In this document: positions 11,981-24,010 of the stretch, in pieces
Layout: the number at the start of each line of letters is the position of its first letter
Numbering within the stretch: the stretch's first letter is position 1
From: Stropharia rugosoannulata
Taxonomy: Eukaryota > Basidiomycota > Agaricomycetes > Agaricales > Strophariaceae
Length of the DNA stretch: 64,000 bases
Assembly: GCA_028532985.1 (NCBI GenBank)
Contig: JANCIK010000004.1
Span: 496,001-560,000, forward strand
Direction: 5' to 3'
Program-made: the position numbers and the translations under genes
The notes under the pieces: generated by a model
The model's input: only the letters and a program-made list of their open reading frames with translations
Told to the model about the DNA's origin: nothing
The model's database searches: none

Positions 11981-14900
11981 GCGTTTTCACTATTGCTGGT
12001 ATTCTTAACGTTCCGCTTGGATGAGACCGAATCAGGCGCAAAACGTTGCCATGAGGACGACTGTTATCCACCCTAGTGCGCAAGCAGTCGAGTCTTGAGG
12101 ATGTAGTATCGTCCTCTTTAAAACCGAGCGGTCACCTCGGGTTTTCATTCCTGATTAAACTATGTCCTGGGAGGCAAGAGCGAAGGCGGAGAAATGGCGT
12201 TTAAGAATGATACATGAAGTTCGTATTTCCCTTCCTCGATGACTGATGTTATTTAACTTTCTTCTCTACAGATGTGTGCTTAGATCAACTATACTATGCG
12301 TTAGTCGAGAGCTGGTTGAAATTGAATTGCTTCTTCAATCTACAATGCTCCTGCACCCTATTAGACGTGAATATCGACTATAGTAACAAGCTGATTGAAG
12401 CTCGAATTAGTGAGGGTATGACCCAATACACCGGCGTAATATTTCGGTGACCTAACCATGTCAGTCTATCACATTCTTGGGTTTCAAACCACCTGCTAAT
12501 TCATATCAACCGTCTTAGACATCACAGTGAAGGTCATAACTAAGCACATCTGAAATACTCAATGCTCTGAGTCGACATACGTCCTTCATCCCAATCAAGA
12601 CAAGATGCATGTTAAATGCTGACAGCCGCAAAACGTCGCGTCAACCTACATCAGCTGCGAAGATGCCGTTGATTCATTTGCGTCGGGAGCGACAGCCGTC
12701 ATCCAACCATCATCAAGCTCTCCCTGATATATTATGCACACAACGAAAATAGACTGACTGCAGCGTATTCCTGGCTCGCGCCTTCCTTCTATGTGCTGAT
12801 AATGAACTTCCCCGACTTTTTCGTATTCCTAGGCGTCGATAAGCCCCAGTTTCGATGATGCAAGGGGTGCAGACCTCAGGGTGCCCGGTGCTACGCCGCT
12901 AACCAAAACCGTACGAGGTCCCATGAATCATGGAGCAATAGCAAATCAGTTCATTTCGGTGGTCTTGGTGGTCCATCTGCTTCAGAGCACGGAGAACACG
13001 TTGTCACACGTCCTATGCAAATGCGACTGCGGTATTCAAGACTAGCGGGCTCACAAGGTATCACTTGACAAAAAACAGCGCCCCAAAATGTTTAACTGAT
13101 TGATGGTTGCAGTACACGCACCCTGTATTTACACCCTGTATTTACACCCTGTGCACCTCGAGGCATGGGCGCTTGACTGCGACTTTCGCAGGCGTGTTCA
13201 GCCACATTTCGCCGGGCCGCCGCGCGAGAACATTCGATGACGACATGCCCTTCCGTGCGGAAGAGGCGTGGTAGGTCTCTATTTCGTATGTCGCCGCCAA
13301 TGCGGTACAGTCAATTACCATGTACAACGGAATCGGAGTGAGAAAGTCATAGAGAAACGACGCTACGAGTGCTGTACTGAGGAACAATTTACCCATGAGT
13401 CCGATTGACATATCTTACTGCAATTTGATTGTAACACCAGATCGCTTTCAGGGTGTGCAGAAAAACCAAGCAGGTGCTACTTGGCAGTCTCTGGCTCACG
13501 TCATGTAGCATTAGGAGCCACTTCATATTCCACTCCGTGCTCATCGAGTTGGAAGGAAGGATTCACCGAGACTGAATCATTCATTCGTCATTCATTTTGT
13601 AGTAGTCGAATCTTAAATCCTTACTATGTATACTTACTCTTGTACAGTACTGCAGTACTACCAGAGACAAAGTCTTCTCCCATCCTATACCTGTAATTCT
13701 ACACATCTCACAGGCTGAGCACATCTAATACAGTCTGTTGTTCTGATTGACATTATCAGCACCCTCAGAGACCGAAGCGGCGGTGCATGAGAGAGGCGAT
13801 CAGAAGACTGCCCCTCGTAACACAGCAGAGCAGCATAGAACAATGACAGCTATTCTGTTGCAAAATTAAAGTCACATAAAGGTTTATGCGATTATCAACG
13901 CGAACTGGGAAGGCTGGGCACGCCGTAAGCTCCGTCCTATCAATAATATCATAGCCTGCGCCCTGCCACCTTAACCCGCTGCTGCGATTAACAGCACTTT
14001 CCCTACACGTTCCCAGGATAGTCAACTCGGCCTGTAGTGATTAACTGAGCAGTCGGGAGTAGAAGCGTACCTGTCCGTATCTATAGGCTCCAGAGCCCAG
14101 CTGGATTAGTCCACTTCAGCATGGATGTCCTGGCGAACCGGTTTACCGTTCACCATCCACTTAATGTACCAATGTTCTGCTCGGTTGAATGTCTGCTTCG
14201 CTAGCTAGTCTAAGGCGAGATAACGAACTCCATAAGCTTAACTTTTCGTTCACCTTCTGCCCGTGAACGCCTGTGCGGGTGAAAAACGTGCGTGTTGCTG
14301 TTCGCGTTTCCGCAAGTTTCTCGCGCCGGGCGGCAGGCGGCAGGCGACGCGCAGTGGTCTATGTATAGCCTTCTGTCTTGGCGTGCCACTGAGCCTCACG
14401 CGTCGTTGCCAGAAGAATTGTCCTTGTTACTAGTAGCAGTACGCGTTATTGCCATTGGATAAGCTTTGCTACTCCAGTGAGCTAGTTAGTCACTCTACGG
14501 TCTACATAAGGCGCCAGAATGGCGACTGATATGTAATACATACTCAATTATTTTGTCAACATCACTGAAGCAGCCCGGCAACGGACACGATTCAGGACCG
14601 CATCATCTTATCATCGCGTTTTGGGAGCGCGTCGCGTAGGCTGGTTGGCGCTGCTTCAATCATGAAAAAGAGCCTAATTAAGTTTCCGTTGCCTTTTCTT
14701 AGCGCGTGTAAGTACCGTCCAAGTCCTGAGCTTGATAAAATACACGAATCGGTTTCATACTGACACCAGACACGCGCGCGTAGACGGAAGGCCCGGTCTT
14801 GAGCTTCATTGAGCGCTTGGGCGCCCAAAATCCCGGAGAGCTCACTAAGCTCCACGTCGGCGGACAAATTTTCCGGCCTACTAAGCAGGGAGATATCAAG

Positions 14901-16000
14901 GTTAATTGCTATGATATGTTAATTGCTATGACCTATCCGGTGATAACGAACAAGTGCATGAATAAGCCTCAGTCGATAACCGTCACTTGATGTTTGCCTT
15001 CGACTGTGAAGAGACGCGCAGAACTGAGTCCCAGTCGAATACGAACGCGTACAGAGAAGCAGTTGATACGTACTGTATCCGACGCGTCGATTCGTTGTGG
15101 TAATGTGGTTGGCCTATGGCGAGATGAAGAAATGCTACACTGCTGCATCCGTCGCTCCGAGGTACTCGGCGGAACAGGTTCGCTGCAGCGCGGTACCTTC
15201 CCCGCGCTCTGCCAAGACGACTAGAATCAGACAAACGTTTACGATTCATGAAGGAGGTCCAATGTCCATCATGCCCGCCATTTCTTGGGAGGCGTGCTTG
15301 GAAGGTGTTACATACATACCCACCCACATACATAGCATCCATGATCCCGCGCCCAGTCTTCCAGGCTCGGGAGATGCAGTTACCAGTAGTTGTTCCCGAG
15401 CTATGTATGTAGAAAACGCTAGCTGCCTTGCTTAGCCGTGAGCGTCGGACGGATTGACTGAGGCTACCAACTGGCTGGGTATATGTTCACCTTCGTTCTC
15501 GTTCCTGCAGACGGCAGGCATGAATACCCGACGACGCGCTGTAGCTCGAAACGGCGCGCATATAAGTGCGCATCAGCGCCCAGGTGAGTCGCCCTGTGCG
15601 ACGATATCAGACGCCGCGGTGCCTAAGTTCATCAACATTTTCTGCGCGCGGACTCCGGAGCTTTGGATGGGGTCAGGGAGGAAATTTATCAGAATATATT
15701 TTTTGATATTTTTTGTTGTGCATCACGTAGCACGGATGGTGTACTCGAGGAGATAGGTAAGGCAGGTTTTACTGAAGGAAGGGCGGAGGATCAGGTGAGG
15801 TGAGGGTCGGATCATACTGATTATTCGCCGGGGACTATAGAACGATAGTAGTGCCATGATCTATGTATTCAAAGCATAAGTGGTTCAGTATGGTTTATAG
15901 TACAATGACTCAACTACTCACGGACGGATGAGTGCATCCATATACGTCGCTCGACCCTCACGGAACGACATGTCCTGGAAAATTCCATGAAAAGCGGGGG
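11981..16000. other. Gene-poor stretch, no gene seen
   Basis: Only short, mutually overlapping open frames (under about 120 codons) with no recognisable product. Contents of note are a 13-bp tandem repeat at 13119-13152 and a G/C-rich GGCAGGC repeat near 14333-14346. GC content seems to rise toward the right end, judged by eye. Confidence 0.45.
13119..13152. repeat. 13-bp tandem repeat, about 2.6 copies
   Basis: CACCCTGTATTTA occurs twice in full, at 13119-13131 and 13132-13144, followed by CACCCTGT at 13145-13152. The copies are perfect, so the array is either recent or conserved. It is a simple minisatellite in otherwise unique sequence. Confidence 0.75.
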
Positions 16001-16816
16001 TCATACATCTGTATTGTATTGCCGAGAAAACATACATACATACCTGCACACTGTATTAGTCAAGGTGTGCAGCCGCAAGTCTGCAACATGGCCTGATCAT
16101 TGAAAACGGGATGTTTCTCCGGTGACGCCACCTTGCTCTGCAAACCGCATATTTTTCCGTGTCATGCCAGTTTTTTTTGGTGGGTTGACTTGTAGACGTT
16201 ATGGCGAAGCGAGTCCGAGTTCCGAGGCGCGTCGCATCGGCAAGCACTCGCCGTCCGGCGCAGCTCGTTTGCAGGCCGTGTAACGGCACAACGCGCTCCG
16301 CAGTGCGCAGTACGCACGCATACACTCGGCCTGGTCTGATCATATCGCTACCAGCGTCACTACGGGGCGCATATATGCCAGTGGCGATGCAACTGCGTAG
16401 CTCAGCGAACGCCAGCCGCGGTCCAGCTCGATTCCAGTGCTGCGGCCGTGACTTGCATCGTGGGCTTCATGGAATAAGGTGGCAGCAATAAGTAACTATG
16501 TAGAGACGCGACGGTTGTGGACGACGACTTACAGGTGCAGTGCAACTTGTAGCTGTGGCAAAGCCTGTCGGCCTGTCGGTGTGACGACCGTGGATGGACA
16601 CTCCCCAGCGTGCCCGCGCCACAGCCGCATCGCTGCATGGCTGCCTCCGACATCGAGGCTCTGCCACCGTTCGTCAGCGCGTCGTCAGCGCAGCCCGATG
16701 GCAAGAGGACGACTCCAGGAGCCATGACGAGTGCTACCAGCCACGCGCACTCGAGAGCGCCACTCATTACTGCAACACTGGTGCAAATCGCCGCAGCAAA
16801 AGTTTCAAGTTGACTT

Positions 16817-16834
16817 CGAGCTCGAGCTCGGTAT
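16817..16834. repeat. GAGCTC-based perfect palindrome
   Basis: The sequence CGAGCTCGAGCTCG in this interval equals its own reverse complement. It is a two-unit repeat of CGAGCT and may be no more than simple-sequence drift. Confidence 0.5.
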
Positions 16835-18967
16835 CTTGCGTAGTCACGTCTTCCGGACACTGCGGCGCGTCACCCGTCCTCCTCGAGCGCGAATAAGGAG
16901 CGGGTGGCGGTACATAGTAGACCAAGATTGTCCGACGACAAGTTGATTGGGCGGACTCACGCGGATTGCGCAAAGAGCCGCCAACGCAGCCAATCAGCCG
17001 TGTCCAATGAACGGGCCGGGATAAACGGGCCGCGGCACGAGCGCGTGCCCCCTACAGTGCGTATCTCCGCAGTCAGTCACTTTCTTCAGTACACTGCGGT
17101 GACGGACAGATTTACAGTGAATAAAGTCCTTAATATGTACATTTCCTCAGGTGCGCCCGCTCAGGAGTCAGGACGTGCTACATAATAGGTAACATGAAGC
17201 CGGCGTATCCTCGGTGGCGGGGCGCACATGAGCACCCCGCCAGCGAATAATTCACCCCTCGTTTTGCTCGAATGAATAGGCGCCTGCCGTGTTTGTTCAG
17301 CTCGGAGCGTACTGGCTGGCTATCTTGCTGGATGAGTGGGTGACGAGTTAAGATTCAGGTACCGAGCCGAACTGGTCCTTCGGAGGGAGGCCTCGACGCG
17401 GATTCAGGACACGCGACCACGTCTGTATGCATACTACCACCCACCGCCGCGGGTCGAGCACCCCTCGCCCAGCCGGCGGTTCAGCGTTTACGTGTCGCGT
17501 CGCGCACATGAGTATATGTAACTATTAGCTACGCAATCGCCTAATTGTCAGCGCAAAGGAAAAAGGCCAGGCGGGGCACGAAAAGAAACTCCAAACCCCG
17601 CCCGTCCAGCCGCGCCCATTGTCCGCTTCCAGAACGGCCATGCACTGTAATCGTTAAGACGCGACTCGCGAATCGGGGGGCACGGTACAGGAGCGGAAGT
17701 CTAACTAGGGCAGGCGTGGTGCAGCGCGATGCGCAGGCCAGCCACCGGCGGCGGCGCCCGCACCGCACACGAATCTGTGGAAGATGGATTGGGTTGTATG
17801 GGCCGCGTTATATTAAGTATAACTACTCAGGCTATGGGCTGAGTTCTGGATCGAGAACTGGAGACTCTAGAACGCGCCAACACGCTCGCTTTTACGCGCG
17901 CCTGTCGAATCGACTCCGTCCCGCTGCCTTCCTTCCACTTCCTAGCGACGCGTCTGCGGTGTGGACAACGGGGGTGCGCGGGTACTTACTAGTAAGCCAG
18001 CGTGCAGCTGCAGCGATCGATGGGCGATTCCTATTGTTAGCTCTGGGAATCAATTGAAGTAAGCGTATCAATTGAAGCAAGTGTCAGTTTAGAGTCGCAG
18101 AATAAGTGTCAGTGTCAGTTTACCGTAGAGTGTTGTGCGAGTGCTATAGGCTAGAGAAAGGATAGGAAACGTCCGCGACGCTTATTGTTCATCGATAATG
18201 AACGTTAATGTGCCCGTCCACAGCGAGCCTGTGCTGTACGTTCTTTAACGTTTTCTTTGCTTCTCTTCCGGCTATACTCTACTACTGAGCACTGGTAAAT
18301 AGTAGTATCCCACGCCATTGTGCAGAGCAAGACGCGCCTGTGCACAGCACTAATAGAAGTAGTCTTTTCATGTATAATAATAAAATTTCCTTTGCCACAG
18401 CACAGCTCTCCGTTTTAATAATTCCCAAAGAAAGCATATTGTGAGACCATTTAACCTGATGCGTATGACTTAGAACTCCTACGCGTGCCTGTGCATCAAC
18501 GCTAGAGTGCACAACACTAGTACCTAGTCTCTCAAGGTTCACAGCACAAGCCAGCCACAGCGCACGCTATGCACTTCTTCCCGAGGCGCAGAAGCTCATG
18601 GCACCAGAAGTCCCAAAGCTCAGCGCACCGGCTCGTCCGAGCTACTTTAGTCTACTTATGCGCGTGTGCGTGGATGTGTGTCCGTGTATGCATGGACACT
18701 GGATGCATTGCAATACATAGCAATCATGTACCTCCGCCGCCAAGCCCCACCCCGCTCAAATCTGAGCCGGCGTGCCGAGGCACCGTGCCACAGTGCCGCG
18801 CGCTCACGACTACTGCCCTTGAATCGCTCGCCGTCCACGAGCGCGCCACCACGTCAGGCGCGACGTCATGCATCCACCCGTACCCAGTTCTAGAGACCCG
18901 CACGGGCGCGCATCGGGGCGGACGCGAAGAACTAACTGATAACGAAATCACGACTCGCGAGCTACCC

Positions 18968-18986
18968 CCCGTCCGTCCGTCCGTGT
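18968..18986. repeat. (GTCC)n microsatellite
   Basis: About four GTCC units follow a C-run. Related tetranucleotide tracts recur at 19211-19229 (GACC) and 22056-22092 (GTCY). Confidence 0.6.
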
Positions 18987-19210
18987 GAGCCGTGCCAGTC
19001 CCGCGCCAGTGAGCCAGAACCAGCTAGTCAACGCTCATCTATATCCCGTCCTGCATACATGCAGCATTAATTAATACCGTTGCTCCTGTGCGTAACTGAA
19101 TTACAATTTCGTAGAATGCACAGCACCGCACAGCACAGCGCACCGGCCCTGCGCTGCCCGGCTTAGTAGTACGCTTGCACTCTACCGTGTTCGCGCTATG
19201 AGCTTATGAC

Positions 19211-19229
19211 TGACCGACCGACCGACCGA
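19211..19229. repeat. (GACC)n microsatellite
   Basis: Four GACC units in a row. The motif is a one-base variant of the GTCC tracts nearby. Confidence 0.6.
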
Positions 19230-21090
19230 ATCGATAGCTAAATCACGTCGTGTCGCGGGCGTAATGCGCAAGGTAGCTACATACGTATCGCGTGCTAGCG
19301 ATCCCGCCACCGCTGCGCCACACTGTGCGCACGGTGACGCTGGCGCCTGACATCGGCGGTCTGGCGTGGCGTGGCGGGATCGGCATGGACATGCGCGTGC
19401 ATCGATGGGGCCCGTGTATCTACTGTATGAAGCTCATGTATCCATGGACCTCGTGTATCTATGGACGGAGTTATGAACTTGGACACAGGTGCATGGATGG
19501 GTGGAGCGCACGCGTAGCACGCGTGCGTGAACATACATACATGTGCCATCCATGGGTAGGCACCGTACATAACTCGCATCGCGTATACCTCCTTCCATTC
19601 GTCGCGCTTTGGAATAATGAAAGAAAGTGAGAAAAGAAACAGCAAAAGAGAACGAAGAGAAGACAGAAGCCTTTACTTCATACTACTCGCGTACTAGTAA
19701 CTCGTACCCGGCGTCTACACACGCACGGATTGGCATGAGTATATGTACAAGTACGAAGTATTAGATATAATTATTACTTCCTTATAGATATATTGACTGA
19801 ACTACATGTATTTACGGTGTTATAGGCATATTACCTGCCTTATCGGTATAATTGCTACCTTGCGTGTCTCCCACAGCGAGGATGCATTCGACCCGCCAAT
19901 GCGGACGCACCGCACGCGCGCCTCCCACGCCGCGGGCTTCCTGCGGACGCGCGTGCGGCCTTATCCACCTTCCCCCGCCCGTCCTTCCACTCCCTCCCTC
20001 CGCGGCCCGTGTACCCGCCTGCCCGCCCGCCTCGCTAATACGAGCCTGCATCGCGAACGCTCCGAAGCCGCGCCATACATCACCCGCCAGTCCAAGCCAG
20101 CCCGCTCGCCTCTCGCCCGCCTCTCGCCCCCGTCAGTCCCGTTGGGCGCCATCCCACGTTCCTCGCCGACGCGCCGCCGAGCATGAGTGCGGACCATAGA
20201 ACGTGCACGGCACGGCGAACGTGGATAAGCACCGTCCATGTACTATGTACATATGAAGGTACACATCCTATTCCGCCTCCCTCTCACAAGCTCCGTGTCC
20301 AATCGCGTCCCGGCGCGCGTCGTGATCCGACTATCCACCGTCGAGTCTCGAGCAGGCCTCGACTTAATTATTTACTTACATATACAGACAGTGGCGTAGC
20401 TCATCGAAATCAGGCAGACCCGCCACAACGTATCAGCCAGCACCAGTAATATAACTCTGTGTGCGATAAATAAATCACCTCCGGAATCCAACGCGAGCGC
20501 ATGATTCTGTTACTGCCGGGTCTTTATCCGCCAGGCTGCGAGGCCGCATGTCGGACAAGACCCGGTCGGGCACCCTCCCACTGGCACCCACCGCGCACAT
20601 TCGAAATTAGAACTTCCAGAAAACCCATTGTGACTCGACTCCGACGTATTGGCAGGCGCAGCCGGGAGCCCAATTGAGGTGCTAGCAAGGTCCGACGCGC
20701 GTGCGCGCCGCGTACTAAGTCGGACGGCACAAATGTCACCCACCCCACCCCAACCTATCCACTCACCACCGGCCCCAAAATTACCTACGATATGCGCACA
20801 CACATGTATCGCAATCAGTAGTGCCCACCCAGTGCCCACTGTCACCACCCACCGCTGATCTGATGCTGATCCCAATGACTCGCACGCATCACCAGCCACG
20901 GATCGCCCGAATTTCCTCAGTGCGCATTGCGGCATCCCGAGTCTGAGTCCCCATCCCAGGCGTGCATCACGGCTGATGTGATCCAGGCGCAGGCGTGATA
21001 TCTGAGGCTGATGCCAGAAAGGCGTCCGCGTCAAGGGGTGAATCAAACTCAAAGTCACATCGTATCACTATCTAGTATCTGAATCATGCC

Positions 21091-21278
21091 GTATCAGACC
21101 AGACCAGACCAGAATGAAATTAACCCACGAGAACAGCATAGAACGGAACAGAACAGAACAGACCCACAGAACAGACTCAGAACAGAACAGAACAGAAACA
21201 CTCACCATTCGCACTCAGACCACAGGTCAGAAACGAAACGAAACAACCGTGGCAGAACAGGAAGACTCCAGAACAGTA
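21091..21278. repeat. Degenerate AGAAC / AGACC pentanucleotide array
   Basis: The segment opens with four ACCAG units, continues as imperfect repeats of AGAAC (several perfect runs of two to four units), and ends with a GAAAC variant around 21230-21245. It translates as Glu/Gln/Asn/Arg/Thr-rich peptide in more than one frame, as expected for a pentamer, so it is not evidence of a gene. Confidence 0.7.
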
Positions 21279-21349
21279 TTGTACAGATGCCTGAGTAAGT
21301 CCGGCAAGTGAATACAATACAACGGTAAGACTGAGTACTGGGTACTGTG

Positions 21350-21365
21350 GCGCTCGATCGAGCGC
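21350..21365. repeat. 16-bp perfect palindrome
   Basis: GCGCTCGATCGAGCGC is fully self-complementary, with no loop. It could be a dimeric protein binding site or a chance palindrome. Confidence 0.7.
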
Positions 21366-22055
21366 AGTCACTGAGCAGGAGAACGGAGACCGCATCAGAA
21401 CCATTAGTAGTATGTAAAGCCTTCAGGCCTGTTCAGGCTCAGTACCCGTGACTACTACCGTCCTGCCCAAGTACAACGAACTCCCACCAAACCCACCCGT
21501 CCCCGTGCCCGTCCCCGAAGCGAGGCGGCACTGCGCGAGAGAATCCGATTAGAAACTTAAGCACCGGCACAGAGTGTGGCTGACCTCTGGGCCCTGGCAT
21601 GCCAGAGTGAGTCCACCCACGTACTACGGGCAGTGGTAACTACCCAACCCAACCGTGAGTCACTGCGTTCACATCTACAATCCACGCACGGAGTCCACAT
21701 CCGTACCATACGCGTCCCGTAGCCCATGGCCCTGCCCATGCCGCTGGGCTGACGTGACGGAGCGCGACGGCGCGGCGCACATACCGGGGGCGTGACTTTG
21801 CTCCCGCTCCGCTGCCGGAGGAGAGGGTATGTACACTAATCGCGCACGAGTCAGCGGTCGGCGGGACATGTATGTACTCTATACAATAAAAATTGTATAC
21901 CCAAGCGGCACGCCCAAGGCCTCGGTGATGTCATACCCTGGCTGACATGGTACTGTACGATTCCCTGCGCCCCGAGGTAAACCACAATGATAAATCAAAT
22001 CTTACTTACCACTCACTATCGGGCCTCGGTGTCCCCAAACGAGTCGTTTGCCATC

Positions 22056-22092
22056 CTGTCCGTCTGTCTGTCTATCCGTCCGTCCGTCTGTC
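22056..22092. repeat. (GTCY)n microsatellite
   Basis: An imperfect GTCC/GTCT tetranucleotide tract of about nine units. It is the longest of three related tracts in the gene-poor block. Confidence 0.65.
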
Positions 22093-22299
22093 ACCGAATT
22101 CTGCCTACCTGCCTGTCCAAAAACAAAAACGCGTCCGTTCGCATGCGGTATGGAACATACTTACTGCGCTTACGTCGTACCCCAAAGAAAAACTGCCTCG
22201 CAGTCAAGTCATCCTTGAAAAACATCGAACTCAAGCGCAGTCAGTATGTAGTCGTTCACGCGAATCACACCAAGATGTTTTCCCAAATATAATTATATT

Positions 22300-22907
22300 T
22301 CTCAAGGAAAAAAAAACAATGCAGACTCTATATACGAGCGCGTGCGTGTTTGTAAGTGATGCGATGTGGGGTAGGTGGTACACTTGGATTGAGATGAAGG
22401 GGGATGTACATACAACAAGTGTCTCGGCAAGAAGAGGAGGACGGAGGAAGGTGGAAGGGCGGGTTGAATATAGCGCTGTATACTTGTATGCCCGGAGCGG
22501 GCGAAAAAATGCATAGAGGGGCGCGCGCACGCGCGGAAATAATAATGTTAAAACAATGGCAGGGCCAGGGACAGTAAGGTAGCGTATGCGAATAGTGGGT
22601 GCTGGTACTGGTAAGTTGGATGGAGAAACAATGCGAGTGTTGAAGAGCGAAAAGAATTGCCGGAGGGAATATTGAAATGCAGGATAACAAAGGAATAAAA
22701 AGAAAAGGGAGCATAGCAGAGACAGAGAGTGAGAGTGCGTTGGAACGGGGCCGGCTGGAATGGGTGCCGTGCATACATGCATGTGGGTGTTGTTTCTCGG
22801 AGTAGCGGAGCGGGCAGGCGTGGGGTAGATAGCGCGCATTTTGGGCAGGTTGTGGGTAGAAGTGAGTGCGGCGTAGATGTGGGTTCGACCGGGAGCCGCT
22901 GCTAAAT
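22300..22907 (-). other. Pyrimidine-rich 3' flank of the cyclin gene
   Basis: Read on the cyclin's own strand, this stretch is C/T-rich and therefore open for about 200 codons in several frames, all giving Ser/Leu/Pro/Phe-rich low-complexity translations. It mirrors the pyrimidine-rich flank after the PNS1-like gene. I read it as 3' UTR and terminator zone, not coding. Confidence 0.5.
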
Positions 22908-23962
22908 TTATGATGTCGTCATGCGGGGTATGGGGAACATCCTCAGCATGTCCGACATCGTCGACGCCTCCTTCACTGCGTTCATCACCTTGCGCGCCGT
23001 CGTTGGGTGCACTGGAGGCGGTGCGTGGCGGTACGTTGGCTTCCCGGGGCGCAGCGCGCTCTTTGGCGCTTCTTCAGGCGAAGTGTCCATCGAGGACGGG
23101 GTGCGTGGTGAGGAGAAGGAGGAATCGCTGTCGGAGGACGATCCGGCGCTCGAAGGCGAGAGCTCGGGAACTCTGGTGGATGCGGGCGCAGCGGCTTCTC
23201 TGCGGCGGTGGCGGCGCTCGGAGTGGATGTGGTGGGGTGCGGAGGCGGGAATGGCGCTTGGAGAGTGAATCAGCTCCGAGACAACTTCCGACAGGCCGTG
23301 GTGGTGCGAGAGGAGATCGTCCTCCGTGATTTTCAGCTCGAAGTTGAGGACATCGAGGTACTCGCGCTCGATGCGGCCCACGTCGCGCTTGCCAAAGACG
23401 CCCGTGCAAAGCGCCCAGTGGACGTTCTTAAGTGTAGAGTCATTCAGATACTGCAACAAGACATGAGTTTTTCCGGCAAGGGAGATAAATGATAAGACGG
23501 ACCTTTGACGCCACAATAAGCGCCCCGAGGAATACGCGCTCAAGTGCCCACTGCTCGAGACCGATGTGGAGGTGGGGCTTGGAACGGTCAATGTACACGA
23601 GGGTGGCGAGAATAGTGCTCATGGTGACTTCTGCACGGGTAAGAACGTTGTCGACAAAGGTGGAGAACTTTGTGTGCTCCGGGCGGCGGATGTGTGTGCG
23701 TCCGCGGGAGGAAGAAGGGGTGGGGCGTCCCATGGCATAGTCCACTGTCTCGACGACGCGGTCGACGACGTACTCTGTGATGGCGGTCAGAAAATGGGAG
23801 GCAGAATGAGGATGGGTGAGACATACCGATGACCTGCCTTGATACCTTGACGTCAATGAGCTCGAGGAGGGCGGGACTGTGGTGTGCGCGGTCTACGAGG
23901 CTGGATGGGTGGATGGAGGATGTCGAGGACGTTGAGGATGCAGGGGAGACTGGGTGGAACAT
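22908..23962 (-). CDS. Pho80/Pcl-type cyclin
   Basis: Cyclin-box protein of the Pho80/Pcl class; such cyclins bind and direct a Pho85/CDK5-type kinase in nutrient or cell-cycle signalling. Three exons: 23962-23827, 23774-23503 and 23450-22908, giving 316 aa. Both introns are 52 bp (GTATGT..CAG and GTCCGT..CAG). The cyclin fold spans roughly residues 30-195: ALLELIDVKVSRQVIEYVVD, later FSTFVDNVLTRAEVTMSTIL, then VFLGALIVASK joined across the splice to YLNDSTLKNVHWALCTGVFG and KRDVGRIEREYLDVLNFEL. The YLND..N..WA..TG core is the strongest evidence. The C-terminal third is Ser/Pro/His-rich and probably disordered, with many possible CDK sites. The ATG before FHPVSP is chosen because it sits just upstream of the domain and downstream of a TATA-like element. 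The gene is isolated: nearest convincing neighbours are 17 kb and 15 kb away. Confidence 0.87.
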
Positions 23963-24003
23963 GGTGGGACGTGGGGCTGTGGAATGGATGAGCTGGGAGG
24001 GCC

Positions 24004-24010
24004 TATATAA
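24004..24010 (-). promoter_or_regulatory. TATA-like element upstream of the cyclin gene
   Basis: On the minus strand the sequence reads TTATATAGG about 42 bp upstream of the cyclin start codon. If it is used, the 5' UTR would be very short (inference). Confidence 0.35.

Larger units (their letters stand above)
16001..22300. other. GC- and CpG-rich gene-poor stretch
   Basis: By eye this stretch is much richer in CG dinucleotides than the flanks (for example 17540-17780 and 19880-20180). High GC inflates random open frames: 152 codons minus at 16402-16860, 170 plus at 17545-18057 and 139 plus at 18569-18988. Their translations are Arg/Pro/Ala/Ser-rich in several frames at once, so I do not call them. 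Simple repeats of GTCC/GACC type (18968-18986, 19211-19229, 22056-22092) and AGAAC type (21091-21278) are present. No transposon coding sequence seen. Confidence 0.45.

Noticed and set aside
16402..18057. Open frames of 152 and 170 codons
   Set aside because: Same GC-driven effect; no domain, no splice support, and opposing frames overlap.
19806..20239. Overlapping open frames of 79-126 codons on both strands
   Set aside because: Three or more frames open at once over CpG-rich sequence, Arg/Pro/Ala-rich in all; a composition effect.
22231..22839. 202-codon open frame downstream of the cyclin, same strand
   Set aside because: Pyrimidine-rich DNA keeps several frames open and gives Ser/Leu/Pro/Phe low-complexity translation; more likely 3' UTR.
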